Below the pieces are notes generated by a model. That model was not told the DNA's origin and searched no databases. It saw nothing but the letters and a program-made list of their open reading frames with translations. Shown one piece after another: positions 35,401 through 43,357 of a stretch of 64,000 nucleotides of DNA. The stretch covers positions 62,001-126,000 of the forward strand of contig JAQGDQ010000576.1 in NCBI GenBank assembly GCA_030141605.1, read 5' to 3'. This stretch comes from Tubiluchus corallicola. Its lineage: Eukaryota; Priapulida; Priapulimorpha; Priapulimorphida; Tubiluchidae. Numbering within the stretch: the first letter of the stretch is position 1; each line of letters starts with the position of its first letter. The translations under genes were made by a program, and so were the position numbers.

Positions 35401-38400
35401 GCAGCCATTTTCACGACAGGTCATTTGAAACCAGTTTAGATAACATTTTGTAACAGCACACAAGCCACTAACTAAATAAAATTTAAAATTACTGTATCTT
35501 GTCAATAAGATTAAAATACGTTTTTTTGTTAGTGAGTGGTGGGTGAGTCAGCGACATTTTAGCAATTGGTGAAAACATTTTAAATAATTAATAATTTTCT
35601 TTTCTAGTTACATAAGTCTTTCTAGTAGGTAAGCGAAAATCTAAGTAATATACAGAGTCTTTTGAGACATAACTTAACATTGCCTTTTCTTCCCTTGATT
35701 TACGTTTGGTACATGACGTCATGTAATGGCGTCTTCGGAACAGTATTGCGGGAGATTTAAAATGAAAAGAAACTAAAATTCCTTTCAGTGCGAGTACGAT
35801 ATGTGCATAAAATTGCTGTAAAGTAACATAATTTTTCAAGGCGATTTTTCTGAAACCTACTTCAGGTACCTCTTTTCTTGTCCTTTAAACTTTAAAAAAT
35901 AGTCACAACATTCTCTGCTAACTAAACGAATGCCTAAATCACTGCATTTTGCCTATATTTAAAATTGCTTTGCATTTTCTTTTCCAGTTGCAAAAGTCTT
36001 TCGAATAGGTAAGCATAGTGCTAAGTAATATAACATTGTATGACAAGTTCTTTGTGACATACTTTAAAATTACATTTTCAAATTAAACTTTAAAATTCCA
36101 CAGCAAATAAATTTACAAAACTTGAAGCAATTTGCTGACACAGAATTCTTAGCTTGCATTTTTACATCCAACTTGCAAAACGTTCATCAGCCAAGGTTGC
36201 CCATTCTGTGAACTAGCCTTTATTCTACACGTTCACATGTGCGACATTTAAAAATGCTTAAATAAGTCATAAGTCATTTATTTCACCTTACACATTTACA
36301 ATAGTTTCATGTACAATATCTAGTGAAAGGGCCTACAATGGATATAATACAAATAAGAAATACTGCACAGGAAAAGCCTCAAACACTGTTCACTTATACA
36401 CGAAGGTAAATGTGTTGCGGGCAATCAAAAAGCAGGGCTTGTTAGATTGTCCCACACAGTGATAGAAAAAAAAGTAATGGAGATAATCTGAAAATTTAAA
36501 GTGAATCGTGATAAAAAAAACATTAGTGCTTAAAATGGAATGATGTAATGAATGAAGCTCATATATGGGATGATATAAAAGATAGAAAGACTATTATTTG
36601 TTAATAGTATGTAAAATTAAGATAACTTGATTAAGCTAACACCAAGTGTTTTGCAAATACTGTGAGGATGGATACTGATAGAAATTTTGATTCCTCACTG
36701 ATACTTACTTAAAATTTGATTTTTTTTAGCATTTTTTTAAATCTAGTAATAGATCTGCTATTTTTTGCGGATTGACAAATCTCATTCCAGACTTTTGGCC
36801 TTGATACATTATAAAATTTAGTTTTAGATAAAAAAATTAGTTTGTTCTGCATTACTGTATATGAGTTTGTGTTCCATTGCAGTTCCTAACTATTATCACG
36901 TCTGGTGATGCATCTTCTGCGAGGTTTGCTGTGATAACGTTTTCAACGGCAGGTGCAACACCCAATGTAATCTGTCCAGTGTTTTTAGCTTGCGACAAGT
37001 CATCGGAATGTGGTATTGCGGAATGAGTATCTGGTAAAAAAATATAAGCATTATGTACTACAATCAATGTCTCCCATATTCTAACAAAATATTGTAGTGT
37101 TTTATACGTCATTTCTATTGAAAAAAAATAAAAAGGCCATTTTACAAATTTGCATTCAATTCTGTAGTTCTAGACTTTACTAAACACAAACATTAAGTAA
37201 ACCTAATTTGGTAATTTTACTAATTTATACTATGTAACACGTTCTATCGAATTATAAGATTGTCATTAATTAAACTAAAATGTTCAAAGTGATCAGTTCA
37301 ATCAAAATAATATAAAATGATGTATTTACTTACATCGTACATCTCCATAAAGCAAATCTAGTATTTACCAACATATCTGACAAATTATCGCTATCATACT
37401 GTGAAAAACTATTTTAAAGAAGCCTGTTAACGTCTACCAACTAACTCACTTGTCCAGGTAGAAACAGATCTGCACAGGTGAATCACCGTGGTCACGTGAC
37501 CAACGAGATACTTAGCAAAATTCCCTACACATTATTATAGCTAGAAATGCAACACTGTAAAGTTTTTCTGTAGCTCATCTGTTTTTCCTTCTTTTTCTGA
37601 TCATTCGTGTTATTTCCATTTACTTTCTTGATTCTCTTTCTTCTTCTGTCATTCCTTTCCTTCTCCCTTCTCCCTTTTGTTTTCCCAGTTTCCCCAACAA
37701 TTTCTGTTGTTCTTCCTCTTTTTTCTCTATTTGGCACAACCACATGCTCCTTCATCTGTTCAGACCTACCAACCTCATGCAACTGCCCAGCAGGGCCGGA
37801 ACTAGATGTGGCAAGCAGGGGGGGTGCAAAAATTTTCTGGGAGGGGGCGAGGTATCCGAAGTGGTTAAATAATGGTTAAGCCAATTTTTAACCCCTTTTA
37901 TACTGCATGCAGGCCTATAATTAGCATGTGTGTAGGACGGCGTAGCGGACAGAGCAATAGTGAGAAAATTAACTCTCAGTTAACCTAACGTTATTAATGT
38001 GCCTCTAACTAAATTGTTATTTACAGAAATTTATCACACACAAGTTTTAAGAAAATAATACACTGAAGCTACCAAACATTTTTTTACCTAATTCTAATTC
38101 GTACTGAAAATGATTACATGCGAACTGCAATTTTCACTGCAAAAAAAATTATTTGTCCGATTTTGCAGGGGGGGCGCCCCCTTGCTCCCCTCTAGTTCCG
38201 CCCCTGCTGCCCAGCTTGCTGTCATTCCCTTTTCGACATCTCTTTCTTGTGTGCTTAAGAGGTTCCTCGCTGTCTTACCCGTCACTCCTTCTTCTTTCAC
38301 CTTTTTTGCTCATTTTTTATCTGCTAACTTACGTGTGGTATTTCTACCATCTCGCACCATCAGCTCTTTCAAAACAACCGACACGATGGGTACCATCAGC

Positions 38401-41400
38401 GTTGTGGTCACCATGTTACAAATCCACATGGCCACAAAGAAAGTCACAGCCATAAACCCGAGCATTAACCTACAAAATAAAGCAGCAATTGAAACAAATG
38501 AAGCCAAGTTTATGGAATAGACTAAGCTGCAATTCAAAATGTAGTCACTCCCTTTCAACTTTTAAAAAAACCGTCAGAAAAGAAATATTTCAAAAGTATT
38601 GAGAGTAACACAATTTGATAATGCTAATCACCTGCATTCTTTTTCCACAGTAATCTTAATATAACGTGACTATGCTCAACAGGTTACTGAACGCTTTATA
38701 ATCATGATCACAGTTTTTCTTAGTTCTTGCTCCATTTCATCTTTCATTCACTACTCCCCCCGCCCCACTTTTATGTATATATTATCGTTATTTCATTATT
38801 TCAATAATTAATCATTTTTTTAAGATTTCTATGTACAGTTTGGCCTGTCAAGCTATGCTTTTAGGCTCAAACTGTATGCATCAAAATTACTCTGTAATGT
38901 AATTTGCACATGTATATGCTGCATTTTGTAATTTCTGGATAATACTGCATTTATATTTATATTTACCTTAGTGAAATTATCTGTATTTTTATTATAATTG
39001 TTAGATGCAGAGTGGAAATAAATAAACTTATAGCTTATAAGTTATAAGTGCTCATAATTGTTCGACATCAATAATTAAAAATCAAATAACTTCAATGATT
39101 TACCGTGCTCAATGCAGAGGTTCTAAATGCATGGAAAGGTGGAGACTAAACATCGACACAAAAATTAGGTGCCAAAAATGAGTTGAAAATCATACCATTG
39201 TAGCTGCGATCCCACAAGCATCAAGACTCCCAGAGCTAGTCGTTTGTGCAAGTTACAGTGCTGAACAGCAACAGATAAGGTCAAACCTCCTATGAATAAG
39301 ATTTGCGTATCCTGTACAGAAAAACAGCCATCATATATCGTTCAAACTTTTTGTATAATTTAGATATTATTTTAAAGCTTTTGTGGAAGTTGGAATTGTA
39401 CATTTTAATTAGGTGCTGCCATCTATGGTCTAATCCTCTTACGTTCTACCAGCTGACTTACCCCTAGTATAATTGTATGGTCCAGTGAATGCATATTCAC
39501 AGGTCCTCTCCCTATTTTAAAGTAATGGCTGTTGTGAAGCCTGTGCAAGTCTGCATAGGTCATCTATACCTATATATACTGACTGGTTTTACTTTATAGT
39601 CACTCTCTAACTCTCAGTGTTCATTGCAGGAGTCTCTCTCACTCTCATTCTCAGTGTTCAGTGCAGCAGTCATGCTACTCATGTGTCTGTAGTTTTAATA
39701 AACACTTTTCTGTTGTGTGCAGTGCAAATATGTATTATAGATTTTTTATTCTTGTTCATACTTCTGTGCCTAAACTCAATCATAACAAAGTGAGTGATCT
39801 ACAACTTCAAACAGGTTCATCTTATTCAGATCCTAGCTGGATTCAAATGTAATATGTTTGGAAATTCCTCGGTTTTCAAACAGACTCAAGATTATGATAT
39901 TCAGTAAAATATAACCAGATAAATGCAAGCTTTTTGCCACAGGGATTACCAACTGAAGTCCATGTTACTATTAATGATGTCTGATGTAATAATGTCCATG
40001 TTGATAATGCAATAATAATGCGATTTTCTTATGACCATTACACAGCGATAACTAAATAAAATGAACTCTAGTTGAAACAATTAGCAAAAGTTGCCTGTTA
40101 TCCACCAGCTTTGTTTTGGTGGCTATCACAGGTAACCATGGTAACAGAAGTTATCATATTAAATGCAGTTAGAAAGCCTATTTCCCATGAAATTTTCTAT
40201 GTAACGATACAATTTTTTTAAAAGAGCATTTCTCATGAGCAGAACAGATAACTAGAAACCGAAACGACAAATGGCAGTTTTTACGAGGGCTATGGAGTCG
40301 GAGTCGTTGAGTTGAAGTCGGCAGTGGATTTATTGCTAAAGGAGTTGCAGCCAGAGTTGGGACTAGGGAGTACACTTATTGTTAGAGGAATCGGAGTAAA
40401 AGTCGGCTTTGGAATCCACTTATTGTTAGAGCAGTGGTTCCCAAAGTAGGGGTAAATTACCCCCCCCCCCCCCCCCGGGTAATATGGTTTTTTTGGGGGG
40501 TAACGGGCGCGCCTCTGAAAATTTTTAAAACTTCGCTCGGAATGCATTTTACGTTGTTTTCTTCTTGAAGAGACTGCCTCCGGCAGGCAATACAACAACA
40601 ACACCTGGAAATTTATTTATGTCACGAGCAAACATAAATAATTTTGCTTGCTTGTGGCATATACGTGTGTTTACTTTTTGAGTTGGAGAAGTAGTACTAG
40701 GTGGGGGTAATGGACACCACCGGGTTTCCCGATTTGGGTAACGGTCCGAGAAAGTTTGGGAACCACTGTGTTAGAGGAATTGGAGTAAAAGTCGCTAAAA
40801 AATAGACAAACTCAAACACCAGGTACTTTTAACTTTTAACACATTTATAACGTCCCATTTTGGGGCGCTTTCATATTGGTGTCTATGCAGCTAGACTGTT
40901 TTTCGAGCATAAGAAGTAGGGATGAAATGCCATTGTCATTAAATATTGAGAGTATTACAAACTGTTACTTAAAGACAGGAGTCAGAGTTGGTGTCAGGAG
41001 TTGAGTCTTCTAAAATTCTAGGAGTCCAAGTCTAGCCAGAGTCAGGAATTTAATGTACCGACTCCATAGCCCTGGTTTTTACTAGCAAAGAAATTTTACG
41101 GTCAAAATTGAGACAACGATTACATGTGATGAGCTTTTCATGTTGGTTGTGAAAAGACAGAAACCATGCAACATGTTAACCTCTCGTCTGCACGCTCATT
41201 TGTTGTTATTCATTAATACTGTTTAAGTGTGCGTTAGATTGGATGCACACTAACACCGAACATGACGAAAGTCAAAGCGAAATGAATGTTTGTAATGAAT
41301 GTTCGTTCAAATTTTCAGATTCGACTGCTAGGCCCTATTCAACCGTACCTTACCTTTATATATGCCTGTGCCACTTCTGATGCGCTCATAATTCCAAGCA

Positions 41401-43357
41401 TGGGAAACAACACCAGAGGCATTAAAGCAGTGACAGCTAGAGGATAAACCTCCACAATCCAGTAAATGGCCATCCATATCAAAACGTAAGCACATCGGGC
41501 AGCCTGTAACAGACATTTGGCAAGCTAAGTTTCACAAAAAGCTTTAGCAGTTACCTGCAATATAATTCTATCTCAAAAACTGATCATTATGCAGCTGTAT
41601 TACTTGGTTAAATTCCTTTCCAGGTTTTAGCCGTAAAGAGGAAAAGGCACGTCATAAAAATGAACATATGCTAACCAATGGTCCCTGTCACGCAGATAAT
41701 CCATTTGCCATCTTTCACCTACAGCAGTTTGCCTACCACAGGCCGTCAGCCCATAATCTGTAGTAGGCTCCTCATAAGCCATTTAGGTTCATAAGGTGCC
41801 TTAATGCGAAGTGAATTTGGCCATTAATTCCATTTGCTATAAGGCGTTTTTGTTTATTGCTAACTCGAAAATTAGTGTGCTTAAGCTGCTTTCTATACAA
41901 AATTCATTTACATCATAATAATTCATAACACCGATGTACTGTTAAGTATAAACTAAAAAGTATTTTAACCCACAATACAGTCAACCCTCGATAAAGCGGA
42001 CTAATGGGGGGGGTCCGGTTTAGCCGATTGTCCGATTTATCCGATATGCCTATATATGGTCATTATTATACAGGAATAATCACCTTAATAAGGCCTATAT
42101 ACTGTTCACTATATACTATACTGTATATTACTTTAAAATAGTTAACCTGTGAGGATAAAGAAATTATTGTACAGTTGGTAGGCCGTGTTGTGTTTAGCGC
42201 TCAGGCTCGGATGGAAATCGGTCAGTTTCCTTTACCACGGATGACGTCCGTCTTATCCGATATCCGGGTTAACGGGGTCCGGTTTAACGAGGGTCGACTG
42301 CACTTATTTACGACTACTGTATTACTACGATACACACAGTAACTGTACACTACATGCAGGAGGGAGCATATCAGTCAATCATGTTATACAATGTATGTGA
42401 TTGACAATCTGTTATTCTGCAATGAAGAAATCTGTTTCTTTGTAATGAGTAAAGTTACATCAACTATTAAACTATAGTATCTATTACATTAAATTATAGT
42501 AGTTTCGTGCCACCAAAAAGAGATAATGGCAAAATAGGCCTTGCTAGTGACACAGAGTAAATCGCATACTGCCGATTACGACATGCGCCTTATGGAAGAC
42601 ACCTTGTGACTTACAGGATACGGCTTGCTCCTTACGTCTTTCTCTGCGTGACATGAGGCTAAAAGAAACTGTAAACTGAAACAACAACAATAAGCCTTTC
42701 CACAATTTTCTCGTGCACGTGCGTAGTTGCTGTAAGTCAAAGGTTTTAAGTTAATCACAGCAACGCATATTAACTACAACAGTCATATTAACTACAACAG
42801 TAAAACAAAGCCATCTGCCACATCAGTTCGGTAACTTCAGTTGTTTTATGTGACCTTTACTTAACTATGCATTAGTCTGCCTGTAGAGTGGAAAAAATGA
42901 ACTAGGTAAGGTTCTGTGACTAGCATTCGCCCCTTTTCTTAATTACTTTTACAACAGCATGGGGTGCGAGGCGTTGTCACGTGTACAAAAAATGCACTGT
43001 CTGGCTCACTTAACCTTTGATCTTTTCATTATCATCATCAATCACTGGAACTGTGAAAAGGCTTATTTAATCTAATTATAATTTGGTTCTGTTGATTCCT
43101 GTAAAAAAACTTCTACAGCCTGTACAATGCCTGGCCTGGGCTGTTCTGGTGTTTAAGTTTTGCGAGACATGTGACGCATATTTGCACTTGTCAATACATA
43201 AATGTACGCATTCACTGACTAATGAAGTGAAAAGTACCGGTGATTGCCACACTAATGGCAAGAAGAGTAGACCAACAGGTGTTCCGAAAGCTGCAACAGA
43301 AACTCGATGTGTCCAAAGCCCCGAGAGTATTCTTTTCATGGATATTGTTGGCGGCAT
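17640..43357 (-). CDS. SLC13: SLC13-family Na+-coupled anion transporter, gene 1 (complete, 15 exons)
   Basis: Exons: 43238-43357, 41354-41503, 39196-39311, 38333-38469, 36856-37030, 33084-33219, 30158-30282, 29231-29344, 28139-28234, 25812-25916, 25242-25342, 23972-24090, 22572-22733, 19609-19746, 17640-17780. They sum to 1935 nt, a multiple of three, giving 644 residues, slightly longer than usual for the family (~600). All junctions keep phase and are GT/AG. SLC13 proteins (NaDC, NaCT, NaS; INDY in flies) import di- or tricarboxylates or sulfate with Na+ across the plasma membrane. Family signatures seen: ARCAYVLI and [19 protein letters not shown] (exon 2), NIGGTATL (exon 7), LLGGGFALA (exon 12), [10 protein letters not shown] (exon 14). 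Odd: the two Ser-Asn-Thr motifs are replaced by Cys-Asn-Met (146-148) and Ser-Asn-Pro (537-539). Stops and frameshifts are absent, so this is probably not a simple pseudogene. A paralogue lies upstream on the same strand. Confidence 0.93.
18137..18547 (+). mobile_element. 5'-truncated LINE with target-site duplication
   Basis: The coding remnant reads [20 protein letters not shown] then [12 protein letters not shown] and [17 protein letters not shown], a LINE ORF2 C-terminus. Flanks share GAGGCGTTAYATMCTCT (near 18121 and 18550), 15 of 17 bases, as expected of a target duplication. Tail ends AAGAAG. Confidence 0.75.
18870..19510 (+). repeat. Dispersed repeat with CRE-like palindrome, copy 1
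   Basis: Matches 35280-35890 in inverted orientation: CAATACTGTTCCGATGGCGC, ATTACATGACGTCAT, AATCTTATTGACAAGATACA. Each copy carries TGACGTCA. Intron 14 of SLC13 gene 1. Confidence 0.65.
19609..19746 (-). CDS. SLC13: SLC13 gene 1 exon 14 (family signature)
   Basis: Forty-six codons with [20 protein letters not shown], the sodium:sulfate symporter signature (S-x2-F-x2-P-x-x-T-P-P-N). Only one residue (Val to Ile) differs from gene 2. Donor ATG|gtatgt. Confidence 0.96.
19866..20151 (+). repeat. 96-bp tandem array, three units (tRNA-like SINE derived), gene 1
   Basis: Units start near 19881, 19977 and 20073 at GAAGACG(T/A)TGAAAAATGG and end with ACTGGTARCTCAGGTAGCAG, an A-box-like segment. Lies in intron 13 of SLC13 gene 1, next to exon 14, at the position matching 49415-49740 in gene 2. 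Confidence 0.75.
20345..20620 (+). repeat. Degenerate ~27-bp repeat (GAGTTACTCAGTTTGAGCATC-like)
   Basis: Irregular repeats of (C/T)GAGTTACTYAGYTT(G)AGCA; similar units resume at 22222-22310, right after the LTR at 21825-22217, so elements inserted into an old array. Confidence 0.65.
20755..21240 (+). repeat. Dispersed repeat Z
   Basis: Starts AAAACCGGATCCAATCTTAA, includes GACTTACGTGAAAGAATTAT and the CACTAGCGCC block; it abuts the TTAA-type element at 21243. Confidence 0.65.
21243..21691. mobile_element. TTAA-target MITE, right end missing
   Basis: Left end TTTAACCCTTTCATACCCG; collinear with the 46624 copy and keeps ~90 bp deleted there (GTGTAAACAAGATGGACATA). The terminal GGGACTGAAAGGG is missing. 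Intron 13 of SLC13 gene 1. Confidence 0.65.
21825..22217 (+). mobile_element. Solo LTR with exact 5-bp target duplication
   Basis: Starts TGTGGAAGTTGG and ends GACTTTCACA, flanked by ATATG on both sides (21820-21824, 22218-22222). A TATATATACTGACTG box near 22007 and TTTAATAAACAC near 22087 give U3-R-U5 order. Only one minisatellite unit is present. It lies antisense in intron 13 of SLC13 gene 1. Confidence 0.88.
22572..22733 (-). CDS. SLC13: SLC13 gene 1 exon 13 (altered second SNT motif)
   Basis: Fifty-four codons, [15 protein letters not shown] to IMIPILADL. The motif reads [12 protein letters not shown] instead of [12 protein letters not shown]: Thr to Pro at 539. Gene 2 keeps SNT in the same exon. 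Donor CTG|gtaagt. Confidence 0.95.
22795..23460 (+). repeat. Compound CATA/CA satellite
   Basis: Blocks of (CATA)n and (CA)n joined by CTATACCAACATACATACAT and ATATGCAGACATACATACAT, repeated with a period of ~100-130 bp and ending in (CA)n. Starts ~60 bp upstream of SLC13 gene 1 exon 13. Confidence 0.93.
23972..24090 (-). CDS. SLC13: SLC13 gene 1 exon 12
   Basis: Reads [15 protein letters not shown] then [15 protein letters not shown], the conserved 'W..(F)......[12 protein letters not shown]' segment. Acceptor attttcag, donor CAG|gtaaag, ending in phase 0. Confidence 0.94.
24452..25045 (+). repeat. 60-bp minisatellite with 240-bp higher-order unit
   Basis: Ten 60-bp units with TGACTCAGCTT and GAGCTAGCTGATTTA. 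Units at 24541, 24601 and 24661 recur without change at 24781, 24841 and 24901, and 24481 matches 24721 with two changes, so four units form a 240-bp block present twice. The open frames across it reflect a 60-bp unit without stops. Intron 11 of SLC13 gene 1. Confidence 0.93.
25242..25342 (-). CDS. SLC13: SLC13 gene 1 exon 11
   Basis: Reads [20 protein letters not shown] then a polar RDDTSD tail; equivalent to 'V(S/T)DATVAI...IP' in the family. Donor ACG|gtatgt. Confidence 0.9.
25384..25800 (-). mobile_element. LINE 3' end with (TTA)n tail filling intron 10 of gene 1
   Basis: On the minus strand the frame begins [16 protein letters not shown] and ends [13 protein letters not shown], resembling the L2/CR1-type terminus 'LR..........VP......SF......WN.LP.......FK..LK'. 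The low-coordinate end is (TAA)n. The intron (25343-25811) is almost entirely this element. Confidence 0.65.
25812..25916 (-). CDS. SLC13: SLC13 gene 1 exon 10
   Basis: Reads [20 protein letters not shown] then [14 protein letters not shown], matching the family's 'R.PGF.PGW..LF' segment. Acceptor ttttgcag, donor AGA|gtatgt. Confidence 0.9.
26033..26718 (+). mobile_element. 5S rRNA-headed retroelement, copy with internal duplication
   Basis: The 5S-like head (26033-26151) has lost two bases in GATGGG(TG)ACC. The body repeats an internal segment: GCTCCTGCAGCCAACCTGG and following bases occur at about 26326 and 26467. Same tail as the 48 kb copy. Intron 9 of SLC13 gene 1. Confidence 0.72.
27604..28043 (+). 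mobile_element. Solo LTR, diverged subfamily, exact 5-bp duplication
   Basis: Starts TGTGGAAGTTGTAACTG, ends ACATGACTTTCACA, with AGTGC at 27599-27603 and 28044-28048. It has the TATATATACTGACTG box and a CTAATAAACG signal; the internal repeats are degenerate. Intron 9 of SLC13 gene 1, antisense. Confidence 0.85.
28139..28234 (-). CDS. SLC13: SLC13 gene 1 exon 9
   Basis: A Cys-rich start ([10 protein letters not shown]), then [11 protein letters not shown], which corresponds to the family's 'EYQKLGPM' before the next membrane segment. Donor CAA|gtacaa, two-nucleotide overhang. Confidence 0.88.
28445..29110 (+). repeat. Dispersed repeat Z in intron 8 of SLC13 gene 1, interrupted
   Basis: Collinear with 57570-58060 in the same intron of gene 2, so it was present before the tandem duplication or was moved by conversion. 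Interrupted by the LINE tail at 28568-28757. Confidence 0.7.
28568..28757 (-). mobile_element. Short LINE tail inserted in intron 8 of gene 1 only
   Basis: Interrupts a dispersed repeat that is continuous in gene 2 (57690). The insert begins with repeated TTAGAT blocks, a likely 3' tail on the minus strand, and is flanked by AAGTT/AAGTTT. Confidence 0.6.
29231..29344 (-). CDS. SLC13: SLC13 gene 1 exon 8
   Basis: Reads [20 protein letters not shown] then a membrane segment ending [11 protein letters not shown]. The protein sequence is identical to exon 8 of gene 2. Donor CAA|gtaagt. Confidence 0.92.
29620..29988. mobile_element. Tigger/pogo-type MITE, copy 1
   Basis: Ends CAGTTGACCCTCGTTAAACC and GGTTTAAAGAGGGTTGACTG, flanked by TA at 29618-29619 and 29989-29990. 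Internal sequence has no ORF. Intron 7 of SLC13 gene 1. Confidence 0.85.
30158..30282 (-). CDS. SLC13: SLC13 gene 1 exon 7
   Basis: Reads [20 protein letters not shown] then [16 protein letters not shown]. The family consensus is [12 protein letters not shown]; gene 1 has Tyr306 and Phe309 where gene 2 has Thr and Ile. Donor AAC|gtgagt. Confidence 0.93.
31279..31743 (+). mobile_element. pogo/Tigger element with transposase C-terminal remnant
   Basis: Inverted ends CCGTATTTTCCCATGTATAA and TTATACATGGGAAAATACGG, TA on both sides (31277-31278, 31744-31745). A frame of about 82 codons to the TAA at 31644-31646 reads [20 protein letters not shown] then [13 protein letters not shown] and an acidic tail, the C-terminus of a pogo-family DDE transposase. 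The catalytic part is deleted. Confidence 0.85.
32420..33005 (+). repeat. GC-box/CRE minisatellite, about ten units
   Basis: Units of ~53-66 bp contain GGGCGGGGCT, GCGAGTGTTTGTGAGAA and TTACGTCATCAAGGTGGG; half the units have TTACGTCA and others TTACGTCG or CTACGTCG. GC-rich in an AT-rich intron, ending ~80 bp from exon 6 of SLC13 gene 1. Confidence 0.92.
33084..33219 (-). CDS. SLC13: SLC13 gene 1 exon 6 (hydrophilic loop)
   Basis: Reads [20 protein letters not shown] and ends PGFTQ at a gtaatt donor, phase 0. Gene 2 has six more residues here and weak similarity outside the terminal PG(F/Y)TQ. Long tandem arrays lie on both sides of this exon. Confidence 0.8.
33246..33617 (+). repeat. (GACATA)n hexamer microsatellite
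   Basis: About 62 copies of CATAGA/GACATA with occasional CACAGA and CATGGA variants. Starts ~27 bp from the acceptor of SLC13 gene 1 exon 6. Confidence 0.95.
33724..33773 (+). repeat. Conserved hairpin element, copy 2
   Basis: GAGAAAGGGTAGC ... GCTACCCTTCTC with GAAAGACCAATTGGTCATCG in the loop; the stem change G-C to A-T is compensated relative to copy 1. An A-rich ~500-bp stretch follows (33780-34320). Confidence 0.6.
34424..35027. mobile_element. MITE with repeated TCAAATGTAGA arms, copy 1
   Basis: Ends TATAGGTTTTGCATG and CGTGTAAAACCTATA. The left arm repeats (T)CAAATGTAGAY...GGTAAYT; the right arm has the reverse complement with five 42-bp tandem units. Intron 5 of SLC13 gene 1. Confidence 0.7.
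35280..35890 (-). repeat. Dispersed repeat with CRE-like palindrome, copy 2
   Basis: Inverted counterpart of 18870-19510, with ACATGACGTCATGT. Related partial copies flank it (about 35100-35260 and 35930-36100). Intron 5 of SLC13 gene 1. Confidence 0.62.
36265..36660 (-). repeat. Dispersed repeat, copy 1 (LINE 3' UTR-like)
   Basis: Near-identical to 51113-51500. The low-coordinate end starts with AAGTCATAAGTCATTTATTT, which read on the minus strand looks like a LINE tail. Intron 5 of SLC13 gene 1. Confidence 0.65.
36856..37030 (-). CDS. SLC13: SLC13 gene 1 exon 5 (hydrophilic loop)
   Basis: A hydrophilic stretch ([30 protein letters not shown]) of the long loop. The donor at 36855 (ACA|gtaatg) was chosen because it gives the two-nucleotide overhang that exon 6 needs and matches the equivalent donor in gene 2 (ACA|gtaacg). 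An alternative GT at 36890 breaks the phase. Confidence 0.75.
38333..38469 (-). CDS. SLC13: SLC13 gene 1 exon 4 (altered first SNT motif)
   Basis: Reads [15 protein letters not shown] then [13 protein letters not shown], with donor CAC|gtaagt. In known SLC13 proteins this position is 'MWISNTATTAMM'; Ser-Asn-Thr binds Na+ and substrate in VcINDY. Here only Asn is kept (C146-N147-M148). Confidence 0.93.
39196..39311 (-). CDS. SLC13: SLC13 gene 1 exon 3
   Basis: Reads [20 protein letters not shown] then [16 protein letters not shown]. The family has 'DTNMLF' and 'NLHKRIAL' here. Donor ATG|gtatga leaves two nucleotides of a Trp codon. Confidence 0.9.
39382..39813 (+). mobile_element. Solo LTR, truncated at the 3' end
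   Basis: Starts TGTGGAAGTTGG and carries two minisatellite units and the AATAAA signal, but the match stops at CTTCAAACA, before the usual TGACTTTCACA. Intron 2 of SLC13 gene 1, antisense. Confidence 0.82.
40285..41074. mobile_element. Outer hAT-type element with exact 8-bp duplication (nested host)
   Basis: Ends GAGGGCTATGGAGTCGGAG and CCGACTCCATAGCCCTG, flanked by GTTTTTAC on both sides (40277-40284, 41075-41082). It is interrupted by another hAT element at 40442-40768. Intron 2 of SLC13 gene 1. Confidence 0.82.
40442..40768. mobile_element. Inner hAT-type element with exact 8-bp duplication
   Basis: Terminal repeats CAGTGGTTCCCAAAGT and a matching TTTGGGAACCACTG, flanked by TGTTAGAG at 40434-40441 and 40769-40776. 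A C-homopolymer (about 17) lies near the left end. No transposase. Confidence 0.88.
41354..41503 (-). CDS. SLC13: SLC13 gene 1 exon 2
   Basis: Fifty codons, phase 0 at both ends (acceptor ttacag, donor AAG|gtaagg). It reads [20 protein letters not shown] then [19 protein letters not shown], close to the canonical SLC13 N-terminal segments. Confidence 0.93.
41978..42300. mobile_element. Tigger/pogo-type MITE, copy 2 (inverted)
   Basis: Same element as at 29620 in opposite orientation (CAGTCAACCCTCG ... CGAGGGTCGACTG), flanked by TA on the left and CA on the right. Intron 1 of SLC13 gene 1. Confidence 0.83.
42700..43075 (+). repeat. Dispersed repeat Y, copy 3
   Basis: Same landmarks; in intron 1 of SLC13 gene 1, close to exon 1. 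Confidence 0.62.
43238..43357 (-). CDS. SLC13: SLC13 gene 1 exon 1 (start)
   Basis: First ATG (43355-43357) after an in-frame TGA at 43385-43387; a second Met is six codons in. Forty residues include [20 protein letters not shown], which matches the layout of the first membrane segment of NaDC proteins. The donor CCG|gtactt is phase 0 and gives WQSP followed by AARCAY, as expected for the family. Confidence 0.75.
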
